DNA of 64,000 bases. Source: an uncultured Arthrobacter sp. GTDB taxonomy: Bacteria > Actinomycetota > Actinomycetes > Actinomycetales > Micrococcaceae. The notes beneath the pieces are model-generated. The model was not told where the DNA came from, did not search any database, and saw only the letters and a list, made by a program, of their open reading frames with translations. Every line of letters begins with the position of its first letter. The first letter of the stretch is position 1. The position numbers and the translations under genes were made by a program. The DNA is taken from the NCBI RefSeq assembly GCF_947495145.1, contig NZ_CANLXP010000017.1, forward strand, positions 1 through 64,000, written 5' to 3'. Below are positions 15,465 through 23,548 of this stretch, piece by piece.

Positions 15465-16031
15465 ATGCCGAAGCTCTGGACCGACACGGTGGAGGGTCAC
15501 CGACACGCAGTCCGGGCGGCCGTCCTGGATGCTGTGGCAGTCCTTATCGCAGAGGCAGGTTTTTCCGGTGTGTCGATGACCCGGGTCGCCGATCACGCGG
15601 GGGTCACCCGGGCAACACTGTATAAGTACTTCCCTGACGTTGAGACGCTGCTGGCTGCCTGGCACGAACGTCAGGTCGGTGAGCACCTGGCCGGGCTCGA
15701 TAAGATCCGAAGTGAAGCAGCGGGGACGGGACGGCCGTTGCAGGCCGTTTTGGAGGCCTACGCGCTGATCGTCTATGACAGGCCGAGCCACGACGCGTCT
15801 GCCCCGGCCCTGCATCGGGCCACTCATATCGATCATGCGCATCAGCACCTTGAGGCCTTCATCGCGGACCTTATCCGTGCGGACGCTCAGGAGAGTGCCG
15901 CGGACTTGGCGATGGACCCGGCGGACCTTGCCAGGTATTGCATCGAGGCCCTGAGCTCCGCCCGATCGCTCTCCTCCCGGGACGCAGTTCCGTGCCTTGT
16001 TGCGGTCACGGTACGAGGAATCTATACCTGA
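15465..16031 (+). CDS. TetR-family regulator
   Basis: 188 aa. The N-terminal HTH is typical (AVLDAVAVLIAEAGFSGVSMTRVADHAGVTRATLYKYFPDVETLLA), with the C-terminal ligand domain having few identifiable features apart from a His-rich stretch (HRATHIDHAHQH, residues about 118-129). It is divergent from the 15377 membrane-protein unit and most likely represses it and itself through the dyad at 15409. A ligand cannot be named; the His cluster might bind a metal. Confidence 0.85.
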   Translation: MPKLWTDTVEGHRHAVRAAVLDAVAVLIAEAGFSGVSMTRVADHAGVTRATLYKYFPDVETLLAAWHERQVGEHLAGLDKIRSEAAGTGRPLQAVLEAYALIVYDRPSHDASAPALHRATHIDHAHQHLEAFIADLIRADAQESAADLAMDPADLARYCIEALSSARSLSSRDAVPCLVAVTVRGIYT

Positions 16032-16147
16032 GATCCCTTGGGTGGGTTTCATTCCAGGTGGGCTCGTTTTGATCCCGGTGAAGGTTAGGCCGGTTCGTGC
16101 TGGACATTTGAACGCCGGCGGAGTACTTCCACGTCGTGGGCAAAAGA

Positions 16148-16189
16148 AAGAGCAGCAAGCACCCCCGTTCTAAGGTGCCTGCTGCTCTT
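16148..16189. terminator. Bidirectional hairpin terminator
   Basis: A 16-bp stem with one mismatch (AAGAGCAGCAAGCACC at 16148-16163 against 16174-16189) and a 10-nt loop, placed between the convergent TetR and NlpC/P60 genes. The 3' flank is only weakly U-rich on either strand. Confidence 0.65.
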
Positions 16190-16214
16190 CCAGATTAGGG
16201 AAACGGCCTAGAGA

Positions 16215-17111
16215 TTAGCCGTTGACTCGTACGTAGGACGAGCCTGCGAGGTCGGACAGTGGGTGCTTGATGGTGAGGTTTGCACCGTTCATTCCACTGC
16301 TGATTACTTCGCCGTTGCCGACGTAGATTCCTATGTGACCGGGCCGGATGACCAGATCACCGGGGGCTGGGGTCCCGACGACGGTGCCGTACTGGTAGAA
16401 CTGGGTTGGCCCAAGATCGCCTACGTTGAGGCCGATGGAGCGCAGCGCAACCTCAACAAGGATGGTGCAGTCCTGGATGGAACCAAGCTGGCCGTACGCC
16501 GAGGCAACCAGAGCGGCACCGACACCACTTGAGGAAGCAGCCGGAGCTGACTGCTGGGCCGGAGTGATGCTGCTTGAGGCCAGGGAGATACGGGCTTCCT
16601 GCTGGCTGCCCACTGTGTAGGAAACCTGGTTCGCCGGTGCCGCTTCCGGGATGGCGGCAGGGGCTGCGGCTACCGGGGCTGCCGTTACCGGAGCATCGGT
16701 CGACGCGGCTGCTGCGCCCGACACTGTGACCTGCTGTCCGGGGTAGATGATCGACGCGTAGGACAGGTTGTTCTGGGCAAGCAGGGTGTTGAGTTCGACG
16801 CCGTAGCGGGCTGCGATGCCCCCCATGGTGTCACCGGAAACCACGGTGTGAACCGAAGCCGAGGATGCAGCCGAAACTTCGGCGGCTGGGGCGGAGACCG
16901 GCGCCTGGGTGGCTGTGGTAGTTGCTTCCTGGGCGTAGGTTCCCGCTTGCGCAGGCGCCCCCACGCCGGCGACGAGACCACCGGTTGCTGCGACAATAAT
17001 GGCCGGCCTACCCAGTGCGACGGCACCGGCTTTGGTCGAGTGGGACAGTCCCTCAAGGACGATCGAGTGGTTGACGGTGGCGCGGTGGCGCGCCGGAATA
17101 TTGCGTGACAT
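16215..17111 (-). CDS. LysM + NlpC/P60 cell-wall peptidase
   Basis: 298 aa: N-terminal signal/anchor region (residues 28-57), LysM domain at about 87-131 (VVSGDTMGGIAARYGVELNTLL), a Pro/Ala linker, and a C-terminal NlpC/P60-type domain with Cys215 (QDCTILVEVALRSIG) and His259 (PGHIGIYVGNG). NlpC/P60 enzymes cut gamma-D-Glu-diaminopimelate (or Lys) bonds in peptidoglycan. The residue after Cys is Thr-Ile rather than the common Ser-Gly, shared with the two paralogues at 20606 and 57772. A c-di-AMP riboswitch precedes it. The ATG at 17111 follows the riboswitch closely. Confidence 0.85.
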   Translation of the reverse strand: MSRNIPARHRATVNHSIVLEGLSHSTKAGAVALGRPAIIVAATGGLVAGVGAPAQAGTYAQEATTTATQAPVSAPAAEVSAASSASVHTVVSGDTMGGIAARYGVELNTLLAQNNLSYASIIYPGQQVTVSGAAAASTDAPVTAAPVAAAPAAIPEAAPANQVSYTVGSQQEARISLASSSITPAQQSAPAASSSGVGAALVASAYGQLGSIQDCTILVEVALRSIGLNVGDLGPTQFYQYGTVVGTPAPGDLVIRPGHIGIYVGNGEVISSGMNGANLTIKHPLSDLAGSSYVRVNG

Positions 17112-17119
17112 GCGTGATT

Positions 17120-17270
17120 GCCTCTCCCATGCCTGCGGGGTGAGCTGTCGGGTTCGGATGGGAGTCACCCGGTCGTTTCTCGTATTCCGGGACGGAAGCA
17201 GAAACGTCTTAACCCCAAGGGCCATGTGATGGCCCGTCGATCTGTGGGTCCCCCGTTCCTGCCGAACGGA
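17120..17270 (-). ncRNA. c-di-AMP riboswitch (ydaO/yuaA type)
   Basis: Read on the minus strand it has the full element: 5' GGAACGGGGGACCC, a variable hairpin, TTGGGGTTAAG, then GGGTGACTCCCATCCGAACC, CGACAGCTCACCCCGCAGGC and the closing GGGAGAGG. This matches the known architecture of the ydaO class, which senses c-di-AMP and usually turns off wall-hydrolase genes in actinobacteria. It ends 8 bp before the NlpC/P60 ATG, so control of translation or of early termination is plausible. Confidence 0.88.
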
Positions 17271-17686
17271 ATTACGGACGGATCCCGGGCAGCGGCAGGA
17301 CTCGGCATTCTGCACAGGAATATTCTCGACTGGTGCCGGGAATACCTCACGAGAATACCCCCCTTAGGTATGAAATGTCACGTTCAGGTAACGAATCCGC
17401 TGTTCGCTCCCCTGTGCGCTGACCCTCTAGCTGCAGTGTGGTGCAGGTTCCTCCTCCAGCGTTTTTCAGCCGACTTGCGGATTTCCAGACGACGTGGGTC
17501 TGCAACTACGGGCCCTGGGGCGCGCGTTTCGCGGGCATCGCCTTTCGGCTAATCCGACGAGTAGGGACCGGCACTGGTCACCATGCTTAGTATTTATTAG
17601 GGTGGTGGGACAGCTAGAGGAGTCGTTCGGGAGGGCACACCATTTCGCAGCGAGCACGCGTTCGCCTACATGGCACCGTTCGAACG
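17271..17686. other. Divergent intergenic region
   Basis: About 415 bp between the riboswitch and the 17687 gene. It should hold the promoter of the riboswitch RNA (minus) and of the copper cluster (plus). I see no gene and no clear TACTA-N7-TAGTA operator; a partial match near 17588 (TTAGTATTTATTAG) lacks the spacing. Confidence 0.4.
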
Positions 17687-18088
17687 GTGCTGCAGGTGAT
17701 GCTGGTCTTCTCGCTGTTGGTGGCGTTTTCCACCTCGGCTGCTGCGGCTTTGTGCCTGCAGATGAGCGACGGGCCCGGAGGAACAATGGGCATGGTGGTG
17801 GACACGGCGCCTGTCGCGGTAGCTGGCGAAGCATTCCCTGTGGAGGCATCTGATGGTTCCGTAGGGTCTCCGGCCACGGTGCCCTGTTGCCAACAACGTG
17901 CAGATACTTCCGAAGCGGCCGCTCCTTCGCACCGCGCTGTCCTCGGCGACGATCCTGCGAACTTCAGCGCTCCCGCTAGTCAGCTCCCTTTTGCTGCTCT
18001 GATGCCTCCTGCCCAGCCTGGTCCAACGCTGGAAAAGCTGGAGCACTTGACCCCGTCCTTGACCGCGCTATCCATCAGTCGCACATAG
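17687..18088 (+). CDS. Small exported/membrane protein of the copper cluster
   Basis: 133 aa: an N-terminal hydrophobic helix (MLVFSLLVAFSTSAAAALCL) that may be a signal peptide or anchor, then a low-complexity Ala/Pro/Ser region containing one CC pair (TVPCCQQRAD). GTG at 17687 or ATG at 17699 are both possible. Size and plan recall DUF6153-type proteins of actinobacterial metal islands, but I am not certain of the family. It precedes the Cys-rich copper-storage-like gene by 166 bp on the same strand. Confidence 0.5.
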   Translation: MLQVMLVFSLLVAFSTSAAAALCLQMSDGPGGTMGMVVDTAPVAVAGEAFPVEASDGSVGSPATVPCCQQRADTSEAAAPSHRAVLGDDPANFSAPASQLPFAALMPPAQPGPTLEKLEHLTPSLTALSISRT

Positions 18089-18254
18089 GCCGAAGGGTCC
18101 CTCCACGCCCCCGGTTCAAGCATCGGGCAGGCGGTAGTTCAATACTTTCTTTTCGCCGACATGTCGGCTGGACGCGGGCTCACACCTTCCCCGCGACAAC
18201 ACTTCACCAACAGGGCTGTATCTGTCAGCCTTCACCGATAATGGGAGAAACCCA

Positions 18255-18665
18255 ATGACACATCATGTGACGTCCATGCTCGATACCTACCCGAAGGATC
18301 TGGGAGAAGTGGACAAGGAAAAACTCGCTGCGTGCATCGAAGCCTGCTTCGAATGCGCCCAGACCTGCACCGCCTGCGCAGATGCCTGCTTGAGCGAGGA
18401 CATGGTCGCCGAGCTGACCAAGTGCATTCGCACCAACCTGGACTGCGCGGATATCTGCGCCACGACCGGGAACGTGCTGTCCCGGCACACCGGCTACGAC
18501 GCAAACCTGACTAGGGCGATCGTGGAAGCATGCCGCACCGCGTGCAAGGCCTGCGCGGATGAATGCGGGCAGCACGCCGACATGCATGATCACTGCCGGA
18601 TCTGTGCTGAAGCGTGCCGCCGATGTGAGAAGGCCTGTGAGGAACTGCTCGCGACCCTCAGCTAG
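18255..18665 (+). CDS. Four-helix-bundle copper-binding protein (Csp-like)
   Basis: 136 aa with at least 18 Cys arranged as CxxxC and CxxC along predicted helices (CIEACFECAQTCTACADACL, CRTACKACADECG, CRICAEACRRCEKAC). This is the signature of the Csp family, cytosolic or exported bundles that store Cu(I) on cysteines facing the core. No signal peptide is visible, so a cytosolic Csp3-like role is likely. It heads a run with two DUF305 proteins, a common copper-resistance grouping. Confidence 0.88.
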   Translation: MTHHVTSMLDTYPKDLGEVDKEKLAACIEACFECAQTCTACADACLSEDMVAELTKCIRTNLDCADICATTGNVLSRHTGYDANLTRAIVEACRTACKACADECGQHADMHDHCRICAEACRRCEKACEELLATLS

Positions 18666-18696
18666 TTCTGTGAAACCGTAGCGGAAGGAGGAACCG

Positions 18697-19251
18697 GTGA
18701 GCAGTTCGCCGCAGAAATCGCCACGCGGGCAGGATGGACCCGAGAAAGAGTCAGACCCGCAGGGGAACCGGCACGACACCGGCCACGAAGGGCACGGAAT
18801 GGGCAGGATGTACGTCAAATTCGGCGTGATCCTGCTCGTCAGCCTGGGCTTGATGTGGGTGTTGTCAATGTCGATGGTCCGATCGATCGACCACTTCTAT
18901 TTCAACCTGAGCAACTTCTGGATGGCCCTTGTCATGGTGTCCGCGATGGCGGTGGTCATGGTGGTGGGCATGTGGTCGATGTTCAAGAGCACCAAGGTGA
19001 ACATCGCACTGCTCGCCGGTTTCGTCCTGTTGTTCGGGAGCACGTTGGCCCTTGGGCGGACCGAGACGTTCGTCGGAAACGAGCAGTTCCTGAAGTCAAT
19101 GATCCCGCACCACTCGAGGGCCATCCTCGTATGCCAGGAATCAAACATCACTGACCCGGAGATCGTGGAACTTTGCGATGCCATCGTCCAGACCCAGCAG
19201 GAGGAGATTAGTCAGATGCAATCAATCCTCGACCGGTACGCAGCTGACTGA
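18697..19251 (+). CDS. DUF305 membrane-anchored protein
   Basis: 184 aa: a His-containing cytoplasmic or linker N-terminus (RHDTGHEGHGMGRM), three membrane helices between residues about 45 and 125, and one C-terminal DUF305 unit (FLKSMIPHHSRAILVCQES ... TQQEEISQMQSIL). DUF305 is a ferritin-like helical module with a conserved HH pair linked to copper handling. GTG start with GGAGGAA 6-12 nt upstream. It lies 31 bp after the Csp-like gene and probably shares its transcript. Confidence 0.83.
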   Translation: MSSSPQKSPRGQDGPEKESDPQGNRHDTGHEGHGMGRMYVKFGVILLVSLGLMWVLSMSMVRSIDHFYFNLSNFWMALVMVSAMAVVMVVGMWSMFKSTKVNIALLAGFVLLFGSTLALGRTETFVGNEQFLKSMIPHHSRAILVCQESNITDPEIVELCDAIVQTQQEEISQMQSILDRYAAD

Positions 19252-19283
19252 TCCGCCCCCATCCTCAAGGAGTGTAAAAGCCT

Positions 19284-19886
19284 ATGAAGAACATCAACAA
19301 GCGGAACGTTTCAGCCGTAGCAGCGGCAACTGCCCTGACCGCCGGGGCGTTCACTGGTACTGGCCTGGCAGTGGCCTCGCCAGCTCTGGCTGATGCGCCG
19401 GCCCAGAGTGAGCAGGTCGCCAGTTACGAAGTGGATTTCCTGAAGAACATGATCGATCACCACACCATGGCGATCATGATGGGCCAGACCTGCCTGGAGA
19501 AAGCAACCCACGATGAGTTGGTGCAGCTGTGCAGTTCGATCATCGCCTCCCAGTCAGCTCAGGTCGAGATGATGCAGGGATGGTTGCAGGACTGGTACGG
19601 CATCTCCTACACCCCTCAGCTGAGCACCGGTGACATGCAGTCGATGCAGCGGATGGAGAACTTCACCGGCGCACAGTACGAGATCCGTTTCATGCAATCG
19701 ATGATCCGGCACCACTGGGCCGCGGTCCGTGAGAGCGGGACCTGCCTGGAGAACGCCGGCCACCCCGAGCTGCTCTCCCTCTGCGGAACCATCCGCCAGA
19801 CCCAGTTGGAGGAGATTGGGCAGATGCAGTCCTGGCTGGAGGAATGGTACGACCGGCAGGGCGGCCGTCCCTCCGGTACGGTCTAA
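19284..19886 (+). CDS. Secreted protein with two DUF305 units
   Basis: 200 aa with a clear signal peptide (MKNINKRNVSAVAAATALTAG ... cleavage near ASPALA). Two tandem DUF305 repeats: FLKNMIDHHTMAIMM with a following QTCLEKA, and FMQSMIRHHWAAVRES with a following GTCLENA; each ends in a QMQ(S/G)WL helix. His, Met and Cys positions repeat in both. Likely extracellular partner of the membrane-bound DUF305 protein upstream. A Shine-Dalgarno (AAGGAG) precedes the ATG. Confidence 0.85.
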   Translation: MKNINKRNVSAVAAATALTAGAFTGTGLAVASPALADAPAQSEQVASYEVDFLKNMIDHHTMAIMMGQTCLEKATHDELVQLCSSIIASQSAQVEMMQGWLQDWYGISYTPQLSTGDMQSMQRMENFTGAQYEIRFMQSMIRHHWAAVRESGTCLENAGHPELLSLCGTIRQTQLEEIGQMQSWLEEWYDRQGGRPSGTV

Positions 19887-19917
19887 AGCACCATACCACC
19901 AGGAAACAGGCATAACG

Positions 19918-19946
19918 CGAGGGACCGGGACTTCCCCGGCCCCTCG
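19918..19946. terminator. Bidirectional hairpin terminator
   Basis: 12-bp stem with one mismatch (19918-19929 with 19935-19946) and a 5-nt loop, between the convergent DUF305 and M23 genes. Confidence 0.65.
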
Positions 19947-19960
19947 TGCTTGGCCGCGAA

Positions 19961-20482
19961 TTAGAACCAGGTGCCGGGGTCGACGAGCGCGTCGTTGATC
20001 ATGACTTCGAAGTGTAGATGGCAGCCGGTGGAGTTGCCGGTAGTTCCAACTCCGCCCACAACGGCTCCCCGGGCAACTGTTTGGCCTACGCTGACGGCAA
20101 TGGTGGCGAGGTGGTTGTAGGTGGTCTGGAGCCCGTCCCCGTGGTCAATGACGATGCGGTTGCCGCCACCGTAGGGGCTCCATCCGGCTTCGGTGATGAC
20201 TCCGCTGGCAGCGGCCATGACGGGAGTGGAACATGAGCCGGTCAGGTCGATGCCGGTGTGCATCTCCCCTGGGACCCCGGTCAGTGGGTTGGTGCGATAT
20301 CCGAAGGTCGAGACGGTGGTCATTTGGGCCAGCGGCGCGCCGAGTCCGGACTGTTCAGCAGGTTCGGCAGCAGCTTCATCCTCCACTTCATCGCCGGGGG
20401 GCGTCTCGATGAGACCATCGGCTAGAAAGTGGGATGAATTCACCGGCTCGGACGCCGGCTCAGTGGAGGCAGCACCGGGCAC
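19961..20482 (-). CDS. M23 peptidase domain protein, N-terminally shortened
   Basis: 173 aa. The LytM/M23 core is complete: FGYRTNPLTGVPGEMHTGIDL (first zinc ligand His), YNHLA, and GNSTGCHLHFEV (HxH). M23 enzymes cut glycyl or cross-bridge peptide bonds of peptidoglycan. Unlike its paralogue at 58925 there is no signal peptide. The frame is open upstream to a TAA at the end of the preceding gene and even encodes a paralogue-like DPKARVDFSRAA, but has no ATG, GTG or TTG there. The only start is a GTG at 20482 without a ribosome site. Probably a truncated gene or one derived by fusion; it may not be exported. Confidence 0.6.
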   Translation of the reverse strand: MPGAASTEPASEPVNSSHFLADGLIETPPGDEVEDEAAAEPAEQSGLGAPLAQMTTVSTFGYRTNPLTGVPGEMHTGIDLTGSCSTPVMAAASGVITEAGWSPYGGGNRIVIDHGDGLQTTYNHLATIAVSVGQTVARGAVVGGVGTTGNSTGCHLHFEVMINDALVDPGTWF

Positions 20483-20605
20483 TGCGGCGCGGCTGAAATC
20501 GACTCTGGCCTTCGGGTCTGCCTCAACGCTGTGCGGGTAGATAAAAAGCTTTGGGGCGGTTCGCGGTCGCCCTGTTGGCCCTTTCCTGCCCGGCTTGTGG
20601 GGTTG

Positions 20606-21436
20606 TTAGCCGTTGACCCGGACGAAGGATGATGATCCGGGGAGATCGCTCAGTGGGTGCAGGAGGGTGTCGTTGACACCGTTCATGCCGCTGCTGATGA
20701 CCTGGCCGTTACCTACGTAGATAGCGATGTGGCCGGGCCGGATGACCAAGTCACCCGGGGCTGGTGAGCCGACAACGGTCCCGTACTGGCAAAACTGCTC
20801 GGGCCCGAGGTCGCCGACAGACTTGCCGATGGATCGCAGTGCGACCTCGACGAGGATGGTGCAGTCCTGGGTACGGCCGATCTGTGCGTAGGCCGAAGCT
20901 ACGAGCGCGGCACCAACACTGCTGCTGGCTGCAGGCGCAGGAGCCGGCTTCGGCTCGGGCGCAGGCGCAGGAGCCGGAGCCGAAGCGGCGGGAGGCGCAG
21001 CGGCGGCCTGCAGTGCCACTTCCTGCACGGCGGGGGACTGCTGTACCGTGGCGGGTTTCACCGTCTGTACAGCTGCCAGTGACGCCTCGGTTTCGGGGGC
21101 CGGGTGCTGGACAACAGGAGCCGGCTCAGCGACCACGGGAGCGGGGGAAGCGGTGACGGCTTCGCGTTCGAAGGAGATAGCGGCCGATGTGTCCGCGGAC
21201 ACCGGCTCGGTTTCCACGGTGGCGACCAGTGAACTGGTGCTCACCTGACGCTGCGGTGCATCCAACGCCTGGGCCGGCAGGCCAGCGCTGAGAATGAGAC
21301 CGGAAGCTGCGGTGATCACTGCAGCCTGGCGGCCTGCAGAGCCCATATTGGAGGAGACAGCCTTGGAGATGACAGCCAACGTGTTGGTCTGGGCGGGGAC
21401 TGCGCGATGGCGCGCGGGGGCATGCCAAGTGGACAT
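20606..21436 (-). CDS. NlpC/P60-type cell-wall peptidase
   Basis: 276 aa: signal/anchor region (residues 30-57, ending GLPAQA), a long Pro/Ala/Glu linker with the repeat PAPAPAPEPKPAPAPA, and a C-terminal catalytic domain with the nucleophile near Cys192 (QDCTILVEVALRSIG) and PGHIAIYVGNGQ. No LysM. One residue differs from both paralogues next to the active site (FCQYG instead of FYQYG/FYAYG), adding a second Cys. The ATG at 21436 is chosen to match the paralogues; an upstream frame runs through the riboswitch-like leader. Confidence 0.83.
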   Translation of the reverse strand: MSTWHAPARHRAVPAQTNTLAVISKAVSSNMGSAGRQAAVITAASGLILSAGLPAQALDAPQRQVSTSSLVATVETEPVSADTSAAISFEREAVTASPAPVVAEPAPVVQHPAPETEASLAAVQTVKPATVQQSPAVQEVALQAAAAPPAASAPAPAPAPEPKPAPAPAASSSVGAALVASAYAQIGRTQDCTILVEVALRSIGKSVGDLGPEQFCQYGTVVGSPAPGDLVIRPGHIAIYVGNGQVISSGMNGVNDTLLHPLSDLPGSSSFVRVNG

Positions 21437-21445
21437 GAATCGAGT

Positions 21446-21535
21446 ACCTTCTCCCAACGCCTGCGGGGTTAGCTGTAGGGTTCGGATGGGAGTCACCCGG
21501 CCGTGAAATCGTCTCCAAACACACCCCTCAGCCCC
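21446..21535 (-). ncRNA. Partial c-di-AMP riboswitch-like leader
   Basis: The 3' half is well kept on the minus strand (GGGTGACTCCCATCCGAACC, ACAGCTAACCCCGCAGGC, GGGAGAAGG). The conserved CCGACAG reads CCTACAG, and the 5' half with the GGAAC/GGGGGACCC segment seen in the other copies is not found; instead the end of the Rieske gene lies there. Only GTGGGGCTGAG remains of the middle. It is probably a decayed or ligand-blind element. Confidence 0.6.
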
Positions 21536-21555
21536 ACGTTGATGAAAACTCCGGG

Positions 21556-22491
21556 CTAGCTAGCCCTTTCCTTTGTGCCCGCGCTACCGGTGACCGGCTC
21601 GGACCGGAGGCTGCCCGGATCTGCAACCGGCCGGACCTGTACCCTGCCCTCCAGTACGCGTACCTCGAACCCCCGCTGCGGCCTGGTTGCCGGGCCTCGG
21701 TCGATCTGTCCGTCCGACAGCCGGAAGCGGCTGCCGTGCCAGGGGCATTCAACGCAGCCGTCCACGATAGTTCCTTCATGCAGGGGTCCGCCGCGGTGGG
21801 TGCAGCGGTCTGACATGGCCCGCAGTTCTCCGTCATGGCGGACAAGCAGCACCGCTACGCGGCCGGCGTCCACGCACATCGGCTTGTCAGTAACCTCGTC
21901 GAGCGCTGCCACATCGGTCCAGTCAGTCGGTGCCACCTCGAACGCAGTGGTATCGGTTCCGACGCCGCGCGCGTACGCCAGATGCCCGCCGAGCCAACCG
22001 GAGGCTGAGACCAGGCCCATGCCAAGTGCCGCCGTCAGGACCCCTACTTTGCGGGCCCCGGTTGCACGTGCGGCTGCGCTGGCAGTGAAGATCCCGAGTG
22101 CAGTGACGTTGAGCGCTGCGTGGACGAAGCCCACCCTCCGTTCAGCTCCCTGTGTGTCGGCCCAGTCGCTGAGGCCGGTCAGTGCTGTTGGCAGGGCGCT
22201 GAGGTTTCCGATCACGATCAGCCGGCGCGCCGCCGTCGCAGTGCCGTCGTCCTTTCCGCCCACAAAATCGAGGAAAAAGGCCGATGCCCACGAACCCAAG
22301 GGAAGCAGGATCAGGATGGGATGCGCCGGATGCCCCGTTCCGGTGCCGCTGAGGAGATTCTTGACGGGACCGGGCTTCAGCCAGGTGCCCACGAGGTTTG
22401 CCAACGCATCGGCCGGGCGGTCAAGGAACTCAGCCCGTTCCACGCGCCCGATGACGTTATCCAGCGAATCATTAATGGTGGCCATGTCCAT
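21556..22491 (-). CDS. Rieske [2Fe-2S] protein with DUF2231 membrane domain
   Basis: 311 aa. Residues about 45-180 form a DUF2231-type membrane domain with four helices (PAHPILILLPLGSWASAFFL ... FVHAALNVTALGIF). The C-terminal 100 residues are a Rieske domain with both cluster motifs, CTHRGGPL and CPWHGSRF. Rieske domains pass electrons; the membrane domain may bind heme or quinone, but this is inference. Start chosen at the first Met of MDMATINDSLD; frames upstream extend without a ribosome site. The stop lies about 20 bp from the leader of 21436. Confidence 0.85.
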   Translation of the reverse strand: MDMATINDSLDNVIGRVERAEFLDRPADALANLVGTWLKPGPVKNLLSGTGTGHPAHPILILLPLGSWASAFFLDFVGGKDDGTATAARRLIVIGNLSALPTALTGLSDWADTQGAERRVGFVHAALNVTALGIFTASAAARATGARKVGVLTAALGMGLVSASGWLGGHLAYARGVGTDTTAFEVAPTDWTDVAALDEVTDKPMCVDAGRVAVLLVRHDGELRAMSDRCTHRGGPLHEGTIVDGCVECPWHGSRFRLSDGQIDRGPATRPQRGFEVRVLEGRVQVRPVADPGSLRSEPVTGSAGTKERAS

Positions 22492-22573
22492 GACAACCAC
22501 TCCTTCCGGACTGTGAGCAGCAGATGCTTCGACGCTAGCCCAGCGCCTGGGGAAGGGGAAGCAGCAAGCACGC

Positions 22574-23509
22574 TTATTTTGTTGGACTGACGGCCGTTGT
22601 GTTTCGAGCCTTCGCCAGGTCATCCTCGATCAGCTTCGCGTTCACCGCCACCGCCACCCGGTAAGAGTCGCCGGCAGCAACGATGACCTGAGCAGCCGGA
22701 TCCGCCGCGTTCCCGGTCGCCCACACTCCCTCCACGCTGGTGCGTCCGATCCCGTCTGTGCTGACGCAGCCGTTCTCCGACATCCGGCAGTTCGGGGTCT
22801 TCACGATGGAAGTGTCGACAGTTGCGCCCGGCTCGTAGAACAGGGCTTCGCACGCCGCAAGCTCCCCGTTCTCCAGCCGGACGCCGGTGAGCGATTCCGG
22901 GCCCGCAACCAGGGCACGTACCCGTCCGCGCACAACCTTGACGCCGCAGGATGCAAGGTCAGCGGCAGTTTGAGGGTCCGGGTCTGCCATCTCGTGGATG
23001 AACAGCGTTACGTCGCTGGAGAACTGCCGGACCAGCTGTGCCTGCTGGACCGAAGACGCACCAGTACCGAGTACAGCAAGCGCCCGCCCCTGGTACTCCC
23101 ATCCGTGGCAGTACGGGCACTGGAACAGGCCCCTGCCCCACTGGGCGTGGGCGCCCTCCAAGTCCGGCAGCACATCCCGCAAACCGGAAGCGAGGATGAT
23201 CTGCCGGGCAGCCAGGATCCGGCCGCCATCCAGGCACACCCTGCGATCGGGGTAGACCTCCTCCGCTGTGGCATCGATGAGCTCGACGCCGTAGCTTCGA
23301 ACCTCCTCGCGGGCCAGCTCGAGGAACTTCGCGGGCGGAATACCGTCGCGCGTGAGATACCCGTGGATGTGCTCCGCCCGGAGGTTGCGCGGCTTCCCCG
23401 CGTCGACGACGGCGACCCGCCGCCGGGACCGTCCCAACAGCAGGGCGGCACTGAGGCCGGCAGCGCCGCCACCGATGATCACGACGTCATAGGTGTCCGC
23501 GCCGTTCAC
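22574..23509 (-). CDS. Thioredoxin-reductase-like flavoprotein
   Basis: 311 aa, usual size for the class. FAD site GGGAAGLSAALLLGRS at the N-terminus, redox-active CPYCHGWE near residue 150, NAD(P) site VLGTGASSVQQA, and a C-terminal FAD motif (GVWATGNAADPAAQ). Enzymes of this type reduce a disulfide partner with NADPH. The CPYCHGWE version is common in actinobacterial stand-alone proteins rather than in TrxB proper (CATCDG), so the substrate is open. It is 82 bp upstream of the Rieske gene on the same strand and probably co-transcribed. Confidence 0.85.
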   Translation of the reverse strand: MNGADTYDVVIIGGGAAGLSAALLLGRSRRRVAVVDAGKPRNLRAEHIHGYLTRDGIPPAKFLELAREEVRSYGVELIDATAEEVYPDRRVCLDGGRILAARQIILASGLRDVLPDLEGAHAQWGRGLFQCPYCHGWEYQGRALAVLGTGASSVQQAQLVRQFSSDVTLFIHEMADPDPQTAADLASCGVKVVRGRVRALVAGPESLTGVRLENGELAACEALFYEPGATVDTSIVKTPNCRMSENGCVSTDGIGRTSVEGVWATGNAADPAAQVIVAAGDSYRVAVAVNAKLIEDDLAKARNTTAVSPTK

Positions 23510-23548
23510 GCAGGCCGCTGCATTCGGAGGCGGGTCCGGCGCCGGGCG

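Noticed and set aside
17585-17600. TTAGTATTTATTAG as another BlaI-type operator
   Set aside because: Half-sites and the 7-bp spacer of the other copies are missing; probably chance AT-rich sequence near the promoter.
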